A DNA stretch of 64,000 nt from JAHRAW01 sp965226545 (GCA_965226545.1 OZ245364.1:1860001-1924000), one strand, 5' to 3'. Shown: positions 16,047 to 25,891, numbered from the stretch's first letter. Made by a program: numbers and translations. Notes: generated by a model not told the origin, from the sequence alone.

Positions 16047-18839
16047 ATGATGAACTTCACTATGAAATCCAAATTGAACGCCAAGCGGTCAGTCGGCGCA
16101 TTCGAATTGACGATGCGCGGGGTGGCGGGTTGGTTGTTGATGTTGGCGGCGGTTGGTGGGCTTACGGCTTGTTCGTCCGGCGACAGTAGTTCTGCAAGTG
16201 CGCCGCAGAGTCATAACTTCGGGCTTGCCGGGGATTTCCGCAATGTCGACACCAATTGCATCACGACTGATACGGTCGAATGCACGTCGAGCGAGCCGGC
16301 GGAGCCCAGCGACGACACAAATCCCGCCGATTACAAACCTTTGATAGCGGATGTATGCGACGGTACCAATAGCGAGCCCGCTTGGTGCGACGGGAGTTAC
16401 GCATACACACCCGCCGACAACGAAGGGGCGCGCGGTGCGACCGTTTCGATTACATCGCCGGTTGTGACCCTTGCCGACGACCCGGTGAATTTCGCCGCGG
16501 AAGTGGCGAGGTATGAAAACTCGCAAGAATACATAGGCACATTCATCGTAGCCGGCACCTCTGGCCCCGGCGCGCGCCCGCCGGTCACCCATGGAACGGT
16601 GCAAACGCAACTGCCGCTCATCAAAGCCGCCTATGCTTATGCGCGCGGTGCAACCGGCAAGAATGTAACGATAACCATCGTCGACTCCGGCATTGACCCC
16701 ACGCATTACGAGTTTGGCAAACCCGGCCCAGATAACGCACAAAGTCAAATAGACCCAACCAAAACGGTGGCGGACCCGGACAAACTGAATGTGCGTTACC
16801 TCGATGCATTTGGCAGTGACTATTCGCCGACCGGCTCCAATCTTCTGCACGGCACGGCGGTGGCGTCGGTTGCCGCCGGCAAAAGAAGTGGCAGAGCCGA
16901 GAAAAGTTATCGCTACATTCACGGCGTTGCTTTCGATGCCAACATCGACTTTTTGGCACTTCGACTCGACTCCCTTAACGGCGGACTGTCCCTCCCCGAC
17001 GGCAACGTCCCCAGCGACCTCGAATTCGCGACTTTTTTCAGCGGTATCCTTAGCCTAGCGGTGGGCAACATCATCAATTTTAGTTGGGCACCGCTCTTCG
17101 ACCCAATCCACTTAACTCCGCGCGACGACATCCGCGACAGATGGGCGCGCACCGCCGCTGTCTTGGCGCAAACCGGTGAAGCCGACGCCAACAAAAAAAT
17201 CATCGTTTGGGCAGCCGGCAATAGCGGCTTTGACTCACCGCACACCCTCGCCGGACTCGGCGTTGATTTCCCCGAACTGCAAAGCCACATCATCGCCGTG
17301 GTCGGCGTGGATGGAGAAGGCAACATCCACCCCGACTCGAACAAGTGCGGCTTGGCCCACAACTTCTGCATCGCCGCACCGGGCTGGGATGTAACGGCGG
17401 CGTATTACAACGGGAAGCAACATTACGCCTATGAGGTCGGCGGCACCTCATTAGCCGCGCCAATGGTTTCCGGGGCACTTGCGGTGCTCACGGAACTTTT
17501 CCGCAACCAACTCAGCGGCACCGAATTGGTCGCAAGATTATTCGCCACCGCCGACAAACAAGGTCGGTACGCCAACGCCGAAATTTACGGACAAGGCATG
17601 CTCGATTTGGACAAAGCCACCAAACCGGTCGGCGGCCAGGTGCAAACTGGCTTCGCCAACGACCCCAACGCCAAACCCTTATCCCAAACCGGCTTCGCAT
17701 TAAACGGCGGCGCATTCGGCGCATCATTCGCCCAATTGGACGACATCCAAATCGCCGGCTTCGATGAACTTGGCGCGCCGTTCTTTATGTCGGCATCGGC
17801 GGTCATTACCCCCGCCGCGCGCGACAAAACGCCGACGCCGGATAAAGTCAGCGCACAACTGCCCGAAGGCGGCGGCGAACTCGCCCTGCGCATCGGCGCG
17901 GACAACATCCCGCAAAGCGGCTATCTGTCGGCAAGCGGCTGGATGGTCGGCTATGGCGAAAACCCCGGGCAATTCTTTAACCTCAGCGACAAACGCGACA
18001 ACCCGTTGCGCGACAGCGTCGCCGGCGCGTTTAACTTCTCCGAAGGCGATCGCAGCCATCTCGCCAAAACCGATTTTGGCTTCAATCGCATCGGCTTCGG
18101 CAATCAAGACGCCTTCGTCTCGCCGTATCTCGCCCTCGCGCAAAACGGCGCAAGCCTCGGCTGGCGACACGACAACGGGCGATTTGGCATCGCCGTGATG
18201 CATGGCAATGCGCAATTCGATCAATGGCAAAACCCCGGCGGCGAACGCGGCTTGGGCATATTGATGGATTGGACGACGCAAACCAAACGCGGCGCAATCG
18301 CCATCCAAGCCGGGGCGGTGCGCGAACCCGAATCGATGTTGGGCGCGCGCGCCAATGATTACGCCCTGCAAGCGCAAACCGCATTCGCCGGCGTAAACTA
18401 CGCCCGCGCATTCGGCCAATGGGATGCCCTCGCCACCGCCTATTTCGGCACAACCCGCGCGGATTTAAACAATGAATTCTGGCAAGCGGATGGCGACATC
18501 AAAAGCAGCGCGTATGCCTTGGGCTTCACCCGCGAATCCCTGCGCCGCCACAACGACAAACTCGCCCTGCGCATCACCCAACCCCTGCGCGCCGAACGCG
18601 CCAAGGCAATAATGAACCTGCCCATCGGCCGCACCAAAGCCGGCGAAGTAATCCGCCACGACCAACAAGTCGACTTCGCCCCCCACGGCCGCACCATCCA
18701 GATAGAAGCCGCCTATCAACTCCCCCTCACCACCAAAAACACCCTACACACCGCCCTCGGCATCGAACGCGAACCGTTGCATGACGAAACGCTGGATGAC
18801 AATTGGTATGCGCGGGTGGCGTTTGTGAAGGGGTTTTAA
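16047..18839 (+). CDS. NalP-like lipidated autotransporter subtilisin protease, paralogue 2
   Basis: This has the same architecture as paralogue 1: signal with lipobox Cys42 (GGLTAC), Ser-rich linker, S8 domain with VDSG, HGTAVAS, WAAGNSG and GTSLAAP catalytic segments, then a barrel ending WYARVAFVKGF. ATG 16047 has GGGGGAA seven bases upstream, so an open frame beginning at 15969 is not needed. The 930-residue product is the longest of the four; an extra N-terminal segment with four Cys (CITTDTVEC and CDGTNSEPAWC) resembles one in paralogue 4. A strong terminator lies 40 bases after the stop. The barrel is more diverged from paralogues 3 and 4 than those are from each other. Confidence 0.88.
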   Translation: MMNFTMKSKLNAKRSVGAFELTMRGVAGWLLMLAAVGGLTACSSGDSSSASAPQSHNFGLAGDFRNVDTNCITTDTVECTSSEPAEPSDDTNPADYKPLIADVCDGTNSEPAWCDGSYAYTPADNEGARGATVSITSPVVTLADDPVNFAAEVARYENSQEYIGTFIVAGTSGPGARPPVTHGTVQTQLPLIKAAYAYARGATGKNVTITIVDSGIDPTHYEFGKPGPDNAQSQIDPTKTVADPDKLNVRYLDAFGSDYSPTGSNLLHGTAVASVAAGKRSGRAEKSYRYIHGVAFDANIDFLALRLDSLNGGLSLPDGNVPSDLEFATFFSGILSLAVGNIINFSWAPLFDPIHLTPRDDIRDRWARTAAVLAQTGEADANKKIIVWAAGNSGFDSPHTLAGLGVDFPELQSHIIAVVGVDGEGNIHPDSNKCGLAHNFCIAAPGWDVTAAYYNGKQHYAYEVGGTSLAAPMVSGALAVLTELFRNQLSGTELVARLFATADKQGRYANAEIYGQGMLDLDKATKPVGGQVQTGFANDPNAKPLSQTGFALNGGAFGASFAQLDDIQIAGFDELGAPFFMSASAVITPAARDKTPTPDKVSAQLPEGGGELALRIGADNIPQSGYLSASGWMVGYGENPGQFFNLSDKRDNPLRDSVAGAFNFSEGDRSHLAKTDFGFNRIGFGNQDAFVSPYLALAQNGASLGWRHDNGRFGIAVMHGNAQFDQWQNPGGERGLGILMDWTTQTKRGAIAIQAGAVREPESMLGARANDYALQAQTAFAGVNYARAFGQWDALATAYFGTTRADLNNEFWQADGDIKSSAYALGFTRESLRRHNDKLALRITQPLRAERAKAIMNLPIGRTKAGEVIRHDQQVDFAPHGRTIQIEAAYQLPLTTKNTLHTALGIEREPLHDETLDDNWYARVAFVKGF

Positions 18840-18879
18840 CGGGTTGCGGTTTTACGCAATTGGCATGCGGTTATTTGTC

Positions 18880-18917
18880 AATGCCGACGGGTGCTACAAT
18901 GCCCGTCGGCATTTTTT
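18880..18917 (+). terminator. Intrinsic terminator after autotransporter paralogue 2
   Basis: ATGCCGACGGG (18881-18891) pairs perfectly with CCCGTCGGCAT (18902-18912) around a ten-base loop, followed at once by a run of six T. It is the clearest rho-independent terminator in the window. Confidence 0.9.
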
Positions 18918-18982
18918 ATTGGCGACAATGCCGACATTGCGAAACAATGCCCGGTGAAACAAGACAGACGAAATCCAAAGTT

Positions 18983-19180
18983 ATGATGCAAGACAAAATG
19001 ATGCAGGACAAAATCATCTGCGGCGATGCGGTTGTCGAATTGGCGAAGATGCCGGATTCGACGGTTGACCTTGCAGTTTTCTCACCGCCGTATGACGGGT
19101 TGTGCGCCCGCAAAAAAGCGGTCGTCAACATCAGTTGCGATTGGTGGGCGCAAAATAAGCGCAAAATAACCTTTTCGTAA
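18983..19180 (+). pseudogene. Relic of a DNA methyltransferase N-terminus
   Basis: From ATG 18983 the frame reads MMQDKMMQDKIICGDAVVE and reaches the motif VDLAVFSPPYDG, which is the start and catalytic motif IV (SPPY) of an N4-cytosine/N6-adenine methyltransferase. Similarity ends after about 38 residues, and the next 25 residues up to the stop are unrelated. No SAM-binding or target-recognition region follows. A 15-bp tandem duplication (ATGATGCARGACAAA) lies at the start. It is a truncated fragment, probably left by deletion when fumC and the autotransporter genes came together. It is not obviously derived from either DPPF-type methyltransferase of this window. Confidence 0.75.
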
Positions 19181-19221
19181 CCGTTGTAACCGTCAATAGT
19201 TAACTTTAAATCAGTTAACCA

Positions 19222-20613
19222 TCACTCCCCCGGCGCCACCATCTTCTCCGGGCGCACAATTTCATCGAATTGTTGTTCGGTTACATACCCGCCGCCAACC
19301 GCCGTTTCGCGCAAGGTTGCGCCGGTTTGGTGTGCTTGTTTGGCGATTTTGGCGGCAGTGTCGTAGCCGACGGTGGGGGCGAGGGCGGTTACTAACATCA
19401 GGGAATTTTCGACCAAGGCATCGATGCGCTTGCGGTCGGCTTGGATGCCGGTGATGCAGTTGTCGGTGAAACTCATCGCCGCATCGGACAGCAGGCGAAT
19501 CGATTGCAGGAGGTTGTGGGCGATGACCGGCTTAAATACATTTAATTCGAAATGCCCCTGCGCGCCGCCGAAGGTGACCGCCGTGTGATTGCCGATGACT
19601 TGCGCGCACACCATCGTCATTGCTTCGCATTGCGTTGGGTTGACCTTGCCGGGCATTATCGATGAGCCGGGTTCGTTTTCCGGCAATTGCAATTCGCCGA
19701 TGCCGCTGCGCGGGCCGGAGCCGAGCAGGCGGATGTCGTTGGCGATTTTGTTAAAGCCGACTGCGATGGTGTTCAGCGCGCCGGAGAGTTCGACCATCGC
19801 ATCGTGTGCCGCCAACGATTCGAATTTATTCGCCGCCGATTCGAATGGCAATTTGGTAAATTGCGCGACTTGCACCGCGAATTGTTCGCCAAAGCCGCGC
19901 AATGAATTTACCCCGGTGCCGACCGCCGTGCCGCCTTGCGCCAACGGAAAAAGACGCGGCAATGTCGATACAATCCGCGCCCTTGCCAACTCGACTTGCC
20001 TTGCATAGCCGGAGAATTCTTGTCCGAGTGTCAGCGGGGTTGCATCCTGCAAATGCGTGCGCCCGATTTTGACGATGTCGCCCCATTGTTTTGCCTTGTC
20101 GGCGAGCGCGCTTTGCAGATGCGCCAACGCCGGCAACAGTTGATGATGCAGTTGTTCAGTGGCGGCGATGTGCATCGCGCTGGGGAAGGTGTCGTTGGAG
20201 GATTGGCTGAGGTTGCAATGGTCGTTCGGATGCACCGGCGATTTTGCGCCGAGCGGCGCGCCGAGTTGTTGATTGGCGAGGTTGGCGATGACTTCGTTGG
20301 CGTTCATGTTGGTTTGCGTGCCCGAGCCGGTTTGCCACACGACCAACGGAAAATGCGCATCGAGTTCGCCGTCGATAACCTTTTGCGCGCCCTGCACGAT
20401 GGCTTCGCCAATGTCTTTATCCATCAGATTTTGCGCAACATTCACCCGCGCCGCACAGCGTTTAACAATGCCCAACGCGCGAATCATCGCGCGCGGCATC
20501 CGTTCGGCGCCTATTTTGAAGTTCTGCAGCGATCGTTGCGTCTGCGCGCCCCAATATTTATCCGCCGGCACTTCAATTTCGCCAAATGAATCAGTTTCGA
20601 TGCGGGGTTTCAT
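19222..20613 (-). CDS. fumC: Fumarate hydratase class II
   Basis: FumC hydrates fumarate to malate in the TCA cycle and, unlike class I, needs no iron-sulfur cluster. The N-terminal KPRIETDSFGEIEVPADKYWG, the QTGSGTQTNMNANEV segment and the signature SSIMPGKVNPTQCEA are complete. ATG 20613 gives 463 residues, the usual length; an upstream alternative start at 20640 is unlikely. It is the only metabolic gene inside the autotransporter array and is read in the opposite direction. Confidence 0.96.
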   Translation of the reverse strand: MKPRIETDSFGEIEVPADKYWGAQTQRSLQNFKIGAERMPRAMIRALGIVKRCAARVNVAQNLMDKDIGEAIVQGAQKVIDGELDAHFPLVVWQTGSGTQTNMNANEVIANLANQQLGAPLGAKSPVHPNDHCNLSQSSNDTFPSAMHIAATEQLHHQLLPALAHLQSALADKAKQWGDIVKIGRTHLQDATPLTLGQEFSGYARQVELARARIVSTLPRLFPLAQGGTAVGTGVNSLRGFGEQFAVQVAQFTKLPFESAANKFESLAAHDAMVELSGALNTIAVGFNKIANDIRLLGSGPRSGIGELQLPENEPGSSIMPGKVNPTQCEAMTMVCAQVIGNHTAVTFGGAQGHFELNVFKPVIAHNLLQSIRLLSDAAMSFTDNCITGIQADRKRIDALVENSLMLVTALAPTVGYDTAAKIAKQAHQTGATLRETAVGGGYVTEQQFDEIVRPEKMVAPGE

Positions 20614-20698
20614 TGCGGCAGTATAGCATTGGCTTAGCATTTATAATGGCGGGGTTTATACTTGGCGTTGTTATACACAAATACTTCGAGGGTTGATT

Positions 20699-23110
20699 AT
20701 GTTTCGCTTTTTATTTGATGAGTTTGGCTGGGCTGGCGTGCGCGTTTTGCGGGCGGTGGTTTTGTTGGTTTTACTTTGTGGGGTAGCGGGTTGTGGGTCG
20801 TCTTCGAGTTCGAGTGGTGGCGAACAACGCAATGTGATATTCGAGAAGCGCGTCTCGCCTGCAGTCACGCTACCCGCCAACCCGGGCGATTACACCACCA
20901 AGTTGGCAAGTTATGAAGCGTCGTCTGAATACAACTGGACGCTTGTCGATAGGGACGGCACAGAATACCCTGACCCTCAACTTGCCCGCATTAAAGCCGC
21001 CAACGCCTATGCGCGCGGCGCAACCGGCGCCGGAGTAACGATAACCGTTGTCGACACCGGCATTCGCACGACGCACAAAGAGTTTGGCGGTAGCGGCAAA
21101 GTCACCGTGCGCAACTTGTTCGACGATTACAACCCGGAACTAAGTGACTTATTTCACGGCACGGCGGTGGCGGCACTTGCCGCTGGCAACATTAATAACG
21201 ACGGCGAAATGCACGGTGTCGCTTTTGACGCGAAAATCGACTTTCTGTCGATTTTTCTTAATGACCCATCACCGGACCCTGACCCGACTGATGTGCCTGA
21301 CCCTGACGACGGGCAAGACGAAGGCACTGCCGCTTTCTTTCGTGCCATATTCAATGCCGCCAACGGTGACATTCTTAACTTTAGTTTTAACGCACCTGGC
21401 AAAATCAGCGGTTATTCCCCCGCCGCAATTCGCCGCGGCTGGGCGCAAACCGCCGCCGCAATTGCGCAAGCCGGCACGCTCGATGCCGACAAAAAAATCA
21501 TCGCTTGGGCGGCGGGCAATGCAGGCGAAGATTCACCTGAAGTTTTCGCCGGACTCGGCGTGGATTTCCCCGAACTGCAAAGCATCATCGTCGCCGTGGT
21601 TGGTTTGGAGGCAGACGGCAGAATCGCCGGCCGCTCAAACCGGTGCGGCGTTGCCAAAAACTACTGTATCGCCGCACCTGGCTGGAGCGTCTACACGGCG
21701 GACTTCCGCGGCGATAACGCTTACTTTTTTCAAGACGGCACATCATTCGCCGCCCCCATCGTCGCCGGCTCCCTCGCCGTAATCAAACAATTCTTCCGCG
21801 ACCAACTCGGCAACACCGAACTCGTCGACCGCCTATTCGCCACCGCCGACCGCAGCGGCATCTACGCCAACTCCGACATCTACGGACAAGGACTCGTCGA
21901 CCTCGACAACGCCACCAAACCGCAAGGCATGATAATCACCGGGCTGCCGGGCGATAAAGATGCAGTGCCACTATCACAAACCGGCTTCACCTTAACCGGC
22001 AACGCCTTCGGCGCATCGTTTGCCGAATTGGGCCGAATCGAAATCGCCGGCTTCGATGAACTTGGCGCGCCGTTCTTTTTTCCGGCGACCTCATTAATCG
22101 CCCACACCGCCCGCGACACCTCGCCCCCGCCGACCAAACTGTCGGCGACATTACCCGAAGGCGAACTCGCCCTGCGCGCCGATGCGCATGGCGCAACCCA
22201 AAGCGGCTATCTGCAACACAACAACTATCTGCTCGCCTACGGCGAAAACCCCGCGCAATTTTTCGGCAACGCAACCACGCGCGACAATGTAAACGATGCA
22301 TTTAACTTTGCCGACAACGACCACCGTTTCAACCACATCAACATCGGCTTCGACAACAACAACGCATTCGTCTCGCCCTACTTATCCCTCGCGCAAAACG
22401 GCACAAGTGCAGGTTGGCGAAACGACAACGGTCGATTCGGATTCGCCTTCATGCAGGGCAACGCACACTTCGACCAATGGCAAGACAACGGCGGCGAACG
22501 CGGATTGGGATTATTGATGGATTGGACGACGCTCACCAAACACGGCGCAATCGCATTGCAAGCCGGGGCGGTGCGCGAAACCGATTCATTGCTCGGTGCG
22601 CGCGCGAATCAAAGTGACTTAAGTGCGCAAACATTATTCGCCGGCATCAACATCGCCCATAGATTCGGCGATTGGCAAACCCTCGCCAGTGCATATTTCG
22701 GCAACACCGAACCAACCGCGCGCAATGCCTATTGGCAACTCGACGACACGATTAAAAGCGGCGCATTCGCCTTCGCCGCAAGCCGTGAATCGTGGCAAAG
22801 CCAACACGACCAATTGACGATTCGATTAACCCAACCGCTGCGCACCGAACGCGCACAAGCGACGCTGAATATGCCGGCGGGACGAACCAAGTATGGCGAA
22901 GTGATTCATCAACAACACGACATCGACTTGTCGCCGAATGGACGCACCTTGCAACTCGAGGCGGCGTATCAAACGCCGGTTGCGATTAAAAGTCACAGTA
23001 AAAACAAAAGCACCGTGCAAACCGCCATCGGCGTCGAGCGACATCCGATGCACGATGCTGCGCGCGATTCGCGGTGGTATGTGCGGCTGGGGGTTGAGAC
23101 GCGGTTTTGA
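20699..23110 (+). CDS. NalP-like lipidated autotransporter subtilisin protease, paralogue 3
   Basis: The 803-residue product is the shortest paralogue. Lipobox Cys32 (GVAGCG) is followed directly by a Ser run and the S8 domain: Asp in VVDTGI, His in LFHGTAVA, Asn in WAAGNAG and Ser in GTSFAAP. The linker lacks the Pro/Thr or Cys segments of the others. The barrel ends WYVRLGVETRF. ATG 20699 follows GAGGG; an in-frame TTG six bases earlier is less likely. It is divergent from fumC with an 85-base shared upstream region containing TATAAT (20642-20647) and TATACT (20657-20662) boxes. Its barrel is nearly identical at DNA level to that of paralogue 4. Confidence 0.88.
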   Translation: MFRFLFDEFGWAGVRVLRAVVLLVLLCGVAGCGSSSSSSGGEQRNVIFEKRVSPAVTLPANPGDYTTKLASYEASSEYNWTLVDRDGTEYPDPQLARIKAANAYARGATGAGVTITVVDTGIRTTHKEFGGSGKVTVRNLFDDYNPELSDLFHGTAVAALAAGNINNDGEMHGVAFDAKIDFLSIFLNDPSPDPDPTDVPDPDDGQDEGTAAFFRAIFNAANGDILNFSFNAPGKISGYSPAAIRRGWAQTAAAIAQAGTLDADKKIIAWAAGNAGEDSPEVFAGLGVDFPELQSIIVAVVGLEADGRIAGRSNRCGVAKNYCIAAPGWSVYTADFRGDNAYFFQDGTSFAAPIVAGSLAVIKQFFRDQLGNTELVDRLFATADRSGIYANSDIYGQGLVDLDNATKPQGMIITGLPGDKDAVPLSQTGFTLTGNAFGASFAELGRIEIAGFDELGAPFFFPATSLIAHTARDTSPPPTKLSATLPEGELALRADAHGATQSGYLQHNNYLLAYGENPAQFFGNATTRDNVNDAFNFADNDHRFNHINIGFDNNNAFVSPYLSLAQNGTSAGWRNDNGRFGFAFMQGNAHFDQWQDNGGERGLGLLMDWTTLTKHGAIALQAGAVRETDSLLGARANQSDLSAQTLFAGINIAHRFGDWQTLASAYFGNTEPTARNAYWQLDDTIKSGAFAFAASRESWQSQHDQLTIRLTQPLRTERAQATLNMPAGRTKYGEVIHQQHDIDLSPNGRTLQLEAAYQTPVAIKSHSKNKSTVQTAIGVERHPMHDAARDSRWYVRLGVETRF
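22206..23107 (+). repeat. Long direct repeat (barrel segment) shared with 25009-25888
   Basis: The DNA for the C-terminal ~290 residues of paralogue 3 recurs in paralogue 4 with few substitutions and one short in-frame length difference near the poly-Lys/Ser segment (VAIKSHSKNKS against VAIKSKSDS). Long runs are identical, including many synonymous sites. This points to recent duplication or gene conversion limited to the barrel. Confidence 0.85.
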
Positions 23111-23200
23111 TGCGGGAATGATTAAGTCCATTCGTGCAATGCGTAAATCGATAATGTGGTAAATTACTGAACACACAAAACAAGCATCACCAACGGAAAA

Positions 23201-25891
23201 ATGCTGAACGCGCACATTTTCATCGATGTCCCGCTCGCGCTTTTCGCGCGGGTGTTGTGCGCATTGTTGCTGATTGGATTGGTCGCTTGCGGCGGTGGTG
23301 GCGGTGGCGACACCAATGAGGCACCGACCGACCCGACACCGACCGACCCGCCGCCGACCGACCCGACACCGACCGACCCGGCGCCGACCGACCCGACACC
23401 GACTGACCCGACACCGACTGACCCGCCGCCGACTGACCCGCCGCCGACCGACCCGGCGACCTACGACCCGTGCACCGACAACCCATCGCCCGCATGGTGC
23501 GCCGGCAGTTATGCCGTCGCCGACATCGGTGCGCGCACCGCCGCTTTCGCTTCCCCGGATTCGCCGACGGTCACCATCGTCGCCGACCCGGCCGATTTCG
23601 CCGCCACTGTGTTGACTTATGAAACAGCCGAATACGACAAGCGGTACACCATCCTCGTGAAAGACGAAAATCGTTTGATTATCGACCGTCTCCACTTCGA
23701 CAACCCGCGTCTTGGGCGCATCAAAGCCGCCTATGCATATTCGCGCGGGGCGACCGGCAAAGATGTAACGATAACCATCGTCGACTCCGGCATTAACGCA
23801 AACCATCGCGAGTTTGCCGGCGAAGGAAAACTGACCGTGCGCAACTTGTACGGCGATTACACGACGAAAGTAACCGACGAGTTTTACGGTTACCTCCTCC
23901 AGCACGGCACGGCGGTTGCCGCGATTGCGGCCGGCGTTCGCCATGGCGACGAAGAGATGCACGGCGTTGCCTTTGACGCGACGATTGACTTTATTCCTTA
24001 TGACTTATCGGCGCGTCCTTCATCCGAGCCCGAACCCACCGACCTCGAGAGAGCGGTTGGCTATGACTTTTTAATTAAAGCCGCCAAAGGCGACATTCTT
24101 AATTTTAGTTGGGGCGTCAGCCAAAACATCGCCGATGTTTTGCGCAGCGACATGCGCGACAAATGGGCGCGCACCGCCGCCGCTTTCGCGCAAGGTGATA
24201 CGCCCGACGCCGATAAAAAAATCATCGTCTGGGCCGCGGGCAATTTTGGCAAAGCGTCGCCGGATCGCCTCGCCGCACTCGGTGTCGACTTCCCCGAATT
24301 GCAAAGCCACACCATCGTCGTAATCGGTTTGGAAGTGGACGGCGTCGCCTACGGCGAGAACTTTGATGCGCGCGAACGCGGTCAATCCAACTATTGCGGG
24401 CTCGCCAAAAATTTCTGCATCGCCGCCCCCGGCTGGCGCATTAAAACGGCGTTTCACAATCTGTATAACCCAACCGCCGACAATCAATACCGGGAACAAT
24501 CCGGCACTTCCTTCGCCGCCCCGATGGTTTCCGGCGCACTTGCCGTGATGAAACAATTTTTCCGCAATCAACTCGGCAACACCGAACTGGTCGAACGCCT
24601 ATTCGCCACCGCCGACCGCAGCGACTACTCCGCAAGCGGCGGGGCCGACTACAGCAACGCCGACATTTACGGACAAGGAGTCGTCGATTTGGATAATGCA
24701 ACCAAACCGCAAGGGATGGTCACGACCGGGATGCCGGGCGATAAAGATTCGATGCCATTATCACAAACCGGCTTCACCTTAACCGGCAACGCCTTCGGCG
24801 CATCGTTTGCCGAATTAAGCAACATCGAAATCGCCGGTTTTGATGAACTCGGCGCGCCGTTTTTTATGCCGGCGTCTTTATTGATTGCGCACACCGCAAG
24901 CGACAAAACGCCGCCGCCGACCAAGTTGACGGCGCAGTTGCCGGACGGTGAACTTGCATTGCGCGTTGGCGCGGATAACTTGACGCAAAGCGGCTATGTG
25001 CAACAAGGCGGTTGGGTGTTGGGTTATGGCGAAAACCCCGCGCAATTTTTCGGCAACGCAAGAATGCGCGACAATGTAAACGATGCATTTAACTTTGCCG
25101 ACAACGACCACCGTTTCAATCACATCAACATCGGCTTCGACAACAACAACGCATTCGTCTCGCCCTACTTATCCCTCGCGCAAAACGGCACAAGCGCCGG
25201 CTGGCGAAACGACAATGGTCGATTCGGATTTGCATTCATGCAAGGCAACGCCCACTTCGACCAATGGCAAGACAACGGCGGCGAACGCGGATTGGGATTG
25301 CTGATGGATTGGACGACGCACACCAAACACGGCGCAATCGCATTGCAAGCCGGTGCGGTGCGCGAAACCGATTCATTGCTCGGTGCGTGCGCGAATCAAA
25401 GTGACTTAAGTGCGCAGACATTATTCGCCGGCATCAACATCGCCCATAGATTCGGCGATTGGCAAACCCTCGCAAGCGCATATTTCGGCAACACCGAACC
25501 AACCGCGCGCAATGCCTATTGGCAACTCGACGACACAATTAAAAGCGGCGCATTCGCCTTCGCCGCAAGCCGTCAATCGTGGCAAAGCCAACACGACCAA
25601 TTGACGATTCGATTAACTCAACCACTGCGCACCGAACGCGCACAAGCGACGCTGAATATGCCGGCGGGGCGAACCAAATATGGTGAAGTCATCCATCAAC
25701 AACACAACATCGATTTGTCACCGAACGGACGCACTCTGCAACTCGAGGCGGCGTATCAAACGCCGGTTGCGATTAAAAGTAAAAGTGACAGTACCGTGCA
25801 AACCGCCATCGGCGTCGAGCGACATCCGATGCACGATGCTGCGCGCGATTCGCGGTGGTATGTGCGGCTGGGGGTTGAGACGCGGTTTTGA
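23201..25891 (+). CDS. NalP-like lipidated autotransporter subtilisin protease, paralogue 4
   Basis: Lipobox Cys30 (LIGLVACG) is followed by a Gly run and a Pro-Thr-Asp-Pro repeat linker, then a short segment with two Cys, the S8 domain (VDSGI, LQHGTAVA, WAAGNFG, GTSFAAPM) and a barrel ending WYVRLGVETRF. It has 896 residues. ATG 23201 lies 90 bases after paralogue 3. Loop insertions in the catalytic domain differ from its siblings (for example YGENFDARERGQ), whereas the barrel almost matches paralogue 3. One barrel Arg has become Cys (LLGACANQ). Confidence 0.88.
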   Translation: MLNAHIFIDVPLALFARVLCALLLIGLVACGGGGGGDTNEAPTDPTPTDPPPTDPTPTDPAPTDPTPTDPTPTDPPPTDPPPTDPATYDPCTDNPSPAWCAGSYAVADIGARTAAFASPDSPTVTIVADPADFAATVLTYETAEYDKRYTILVKDENRLIIDRLHFDNPRLGRIKAAYAYSRGATGKDVTITIVDSGINANHREFAGEGKLTVRNLYGDYTTKVTDEFYGYLLQHGTAVAAIAAGVRHGDEEMHGVAFDATIDFIPYDLSARPSSEPEPTDLERAVGYDFLIKAAKGDILNFSWGVSQNIADVLRSDMRDKWARTAAAFAQGDTPDADKKIIVWAAGNFGKASPDRLAALGVDFPELQSHTIVVIGLEVDGVAYGENFDARERGQSNYCGLAKNFCIAAPGWRIKTAFHNLYNPTADNQYREQSGTSFAAPMVSGALAVMKQFFRNQLGNTELVERLFATADRSDYSASGGADYSNADIYGQGVVDLDNATKPQGMVTTGMPGDKDSMPLSQTGFTLTGNAFGASFAELSNIEIAGFDELGAPFFMPASLLIAHTASDKTPPPTKLTAQLPDGELALRVGADNLTQSGYVQQGGWVLGYGENPAQFFGNARMRDNVNDAFNFADNDHRFNHINIGFDNNNAFVSPYLSLAQNGTSAGWRNDNGRFGFAFMQGNAHFDQWQDNGGERGLGLLMDWTTHTKHGAIALQAGAVRETDSLLGACANQSDLSAQTLFAGINIAHRFGDWQTLASAYFGNTEPTARNAYWQLDDTIKSGAFAFAASRQSWQSQHDQLTIRLTQPLRTERAQATLNMPAGRTKYGEVIHQQHNIDLSPNGRTLQLEAAYQTPVAIKSKSDSTVQTAIGVERHPMHDAARDSRWYVRLGVETRF
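23321..23457 (+). repeat. 15-bp coding tandem repeat (Pro-Thr-Asp linker)
   Basis: About nine units of a 15-bp repeat (ACCGACCCGACACCG-like) encode alternating PTDPT/PTDPP. It places a stiff spacer between the lipid anchor and the protease domain. Such repeats tend to vary in copy number between strains. Confidence 0.9.

Noticed and set aside
22826..23962. A 378-codon minus-strand frame spanning the end of autotransporter 3 and the start of autotransporter 4
   Set aside because: It is antisense to two well-supported genes, and its valine/arginine/glycine repeat (RRVGRCRVG) mirrors the PTDP repeat on the other strand.
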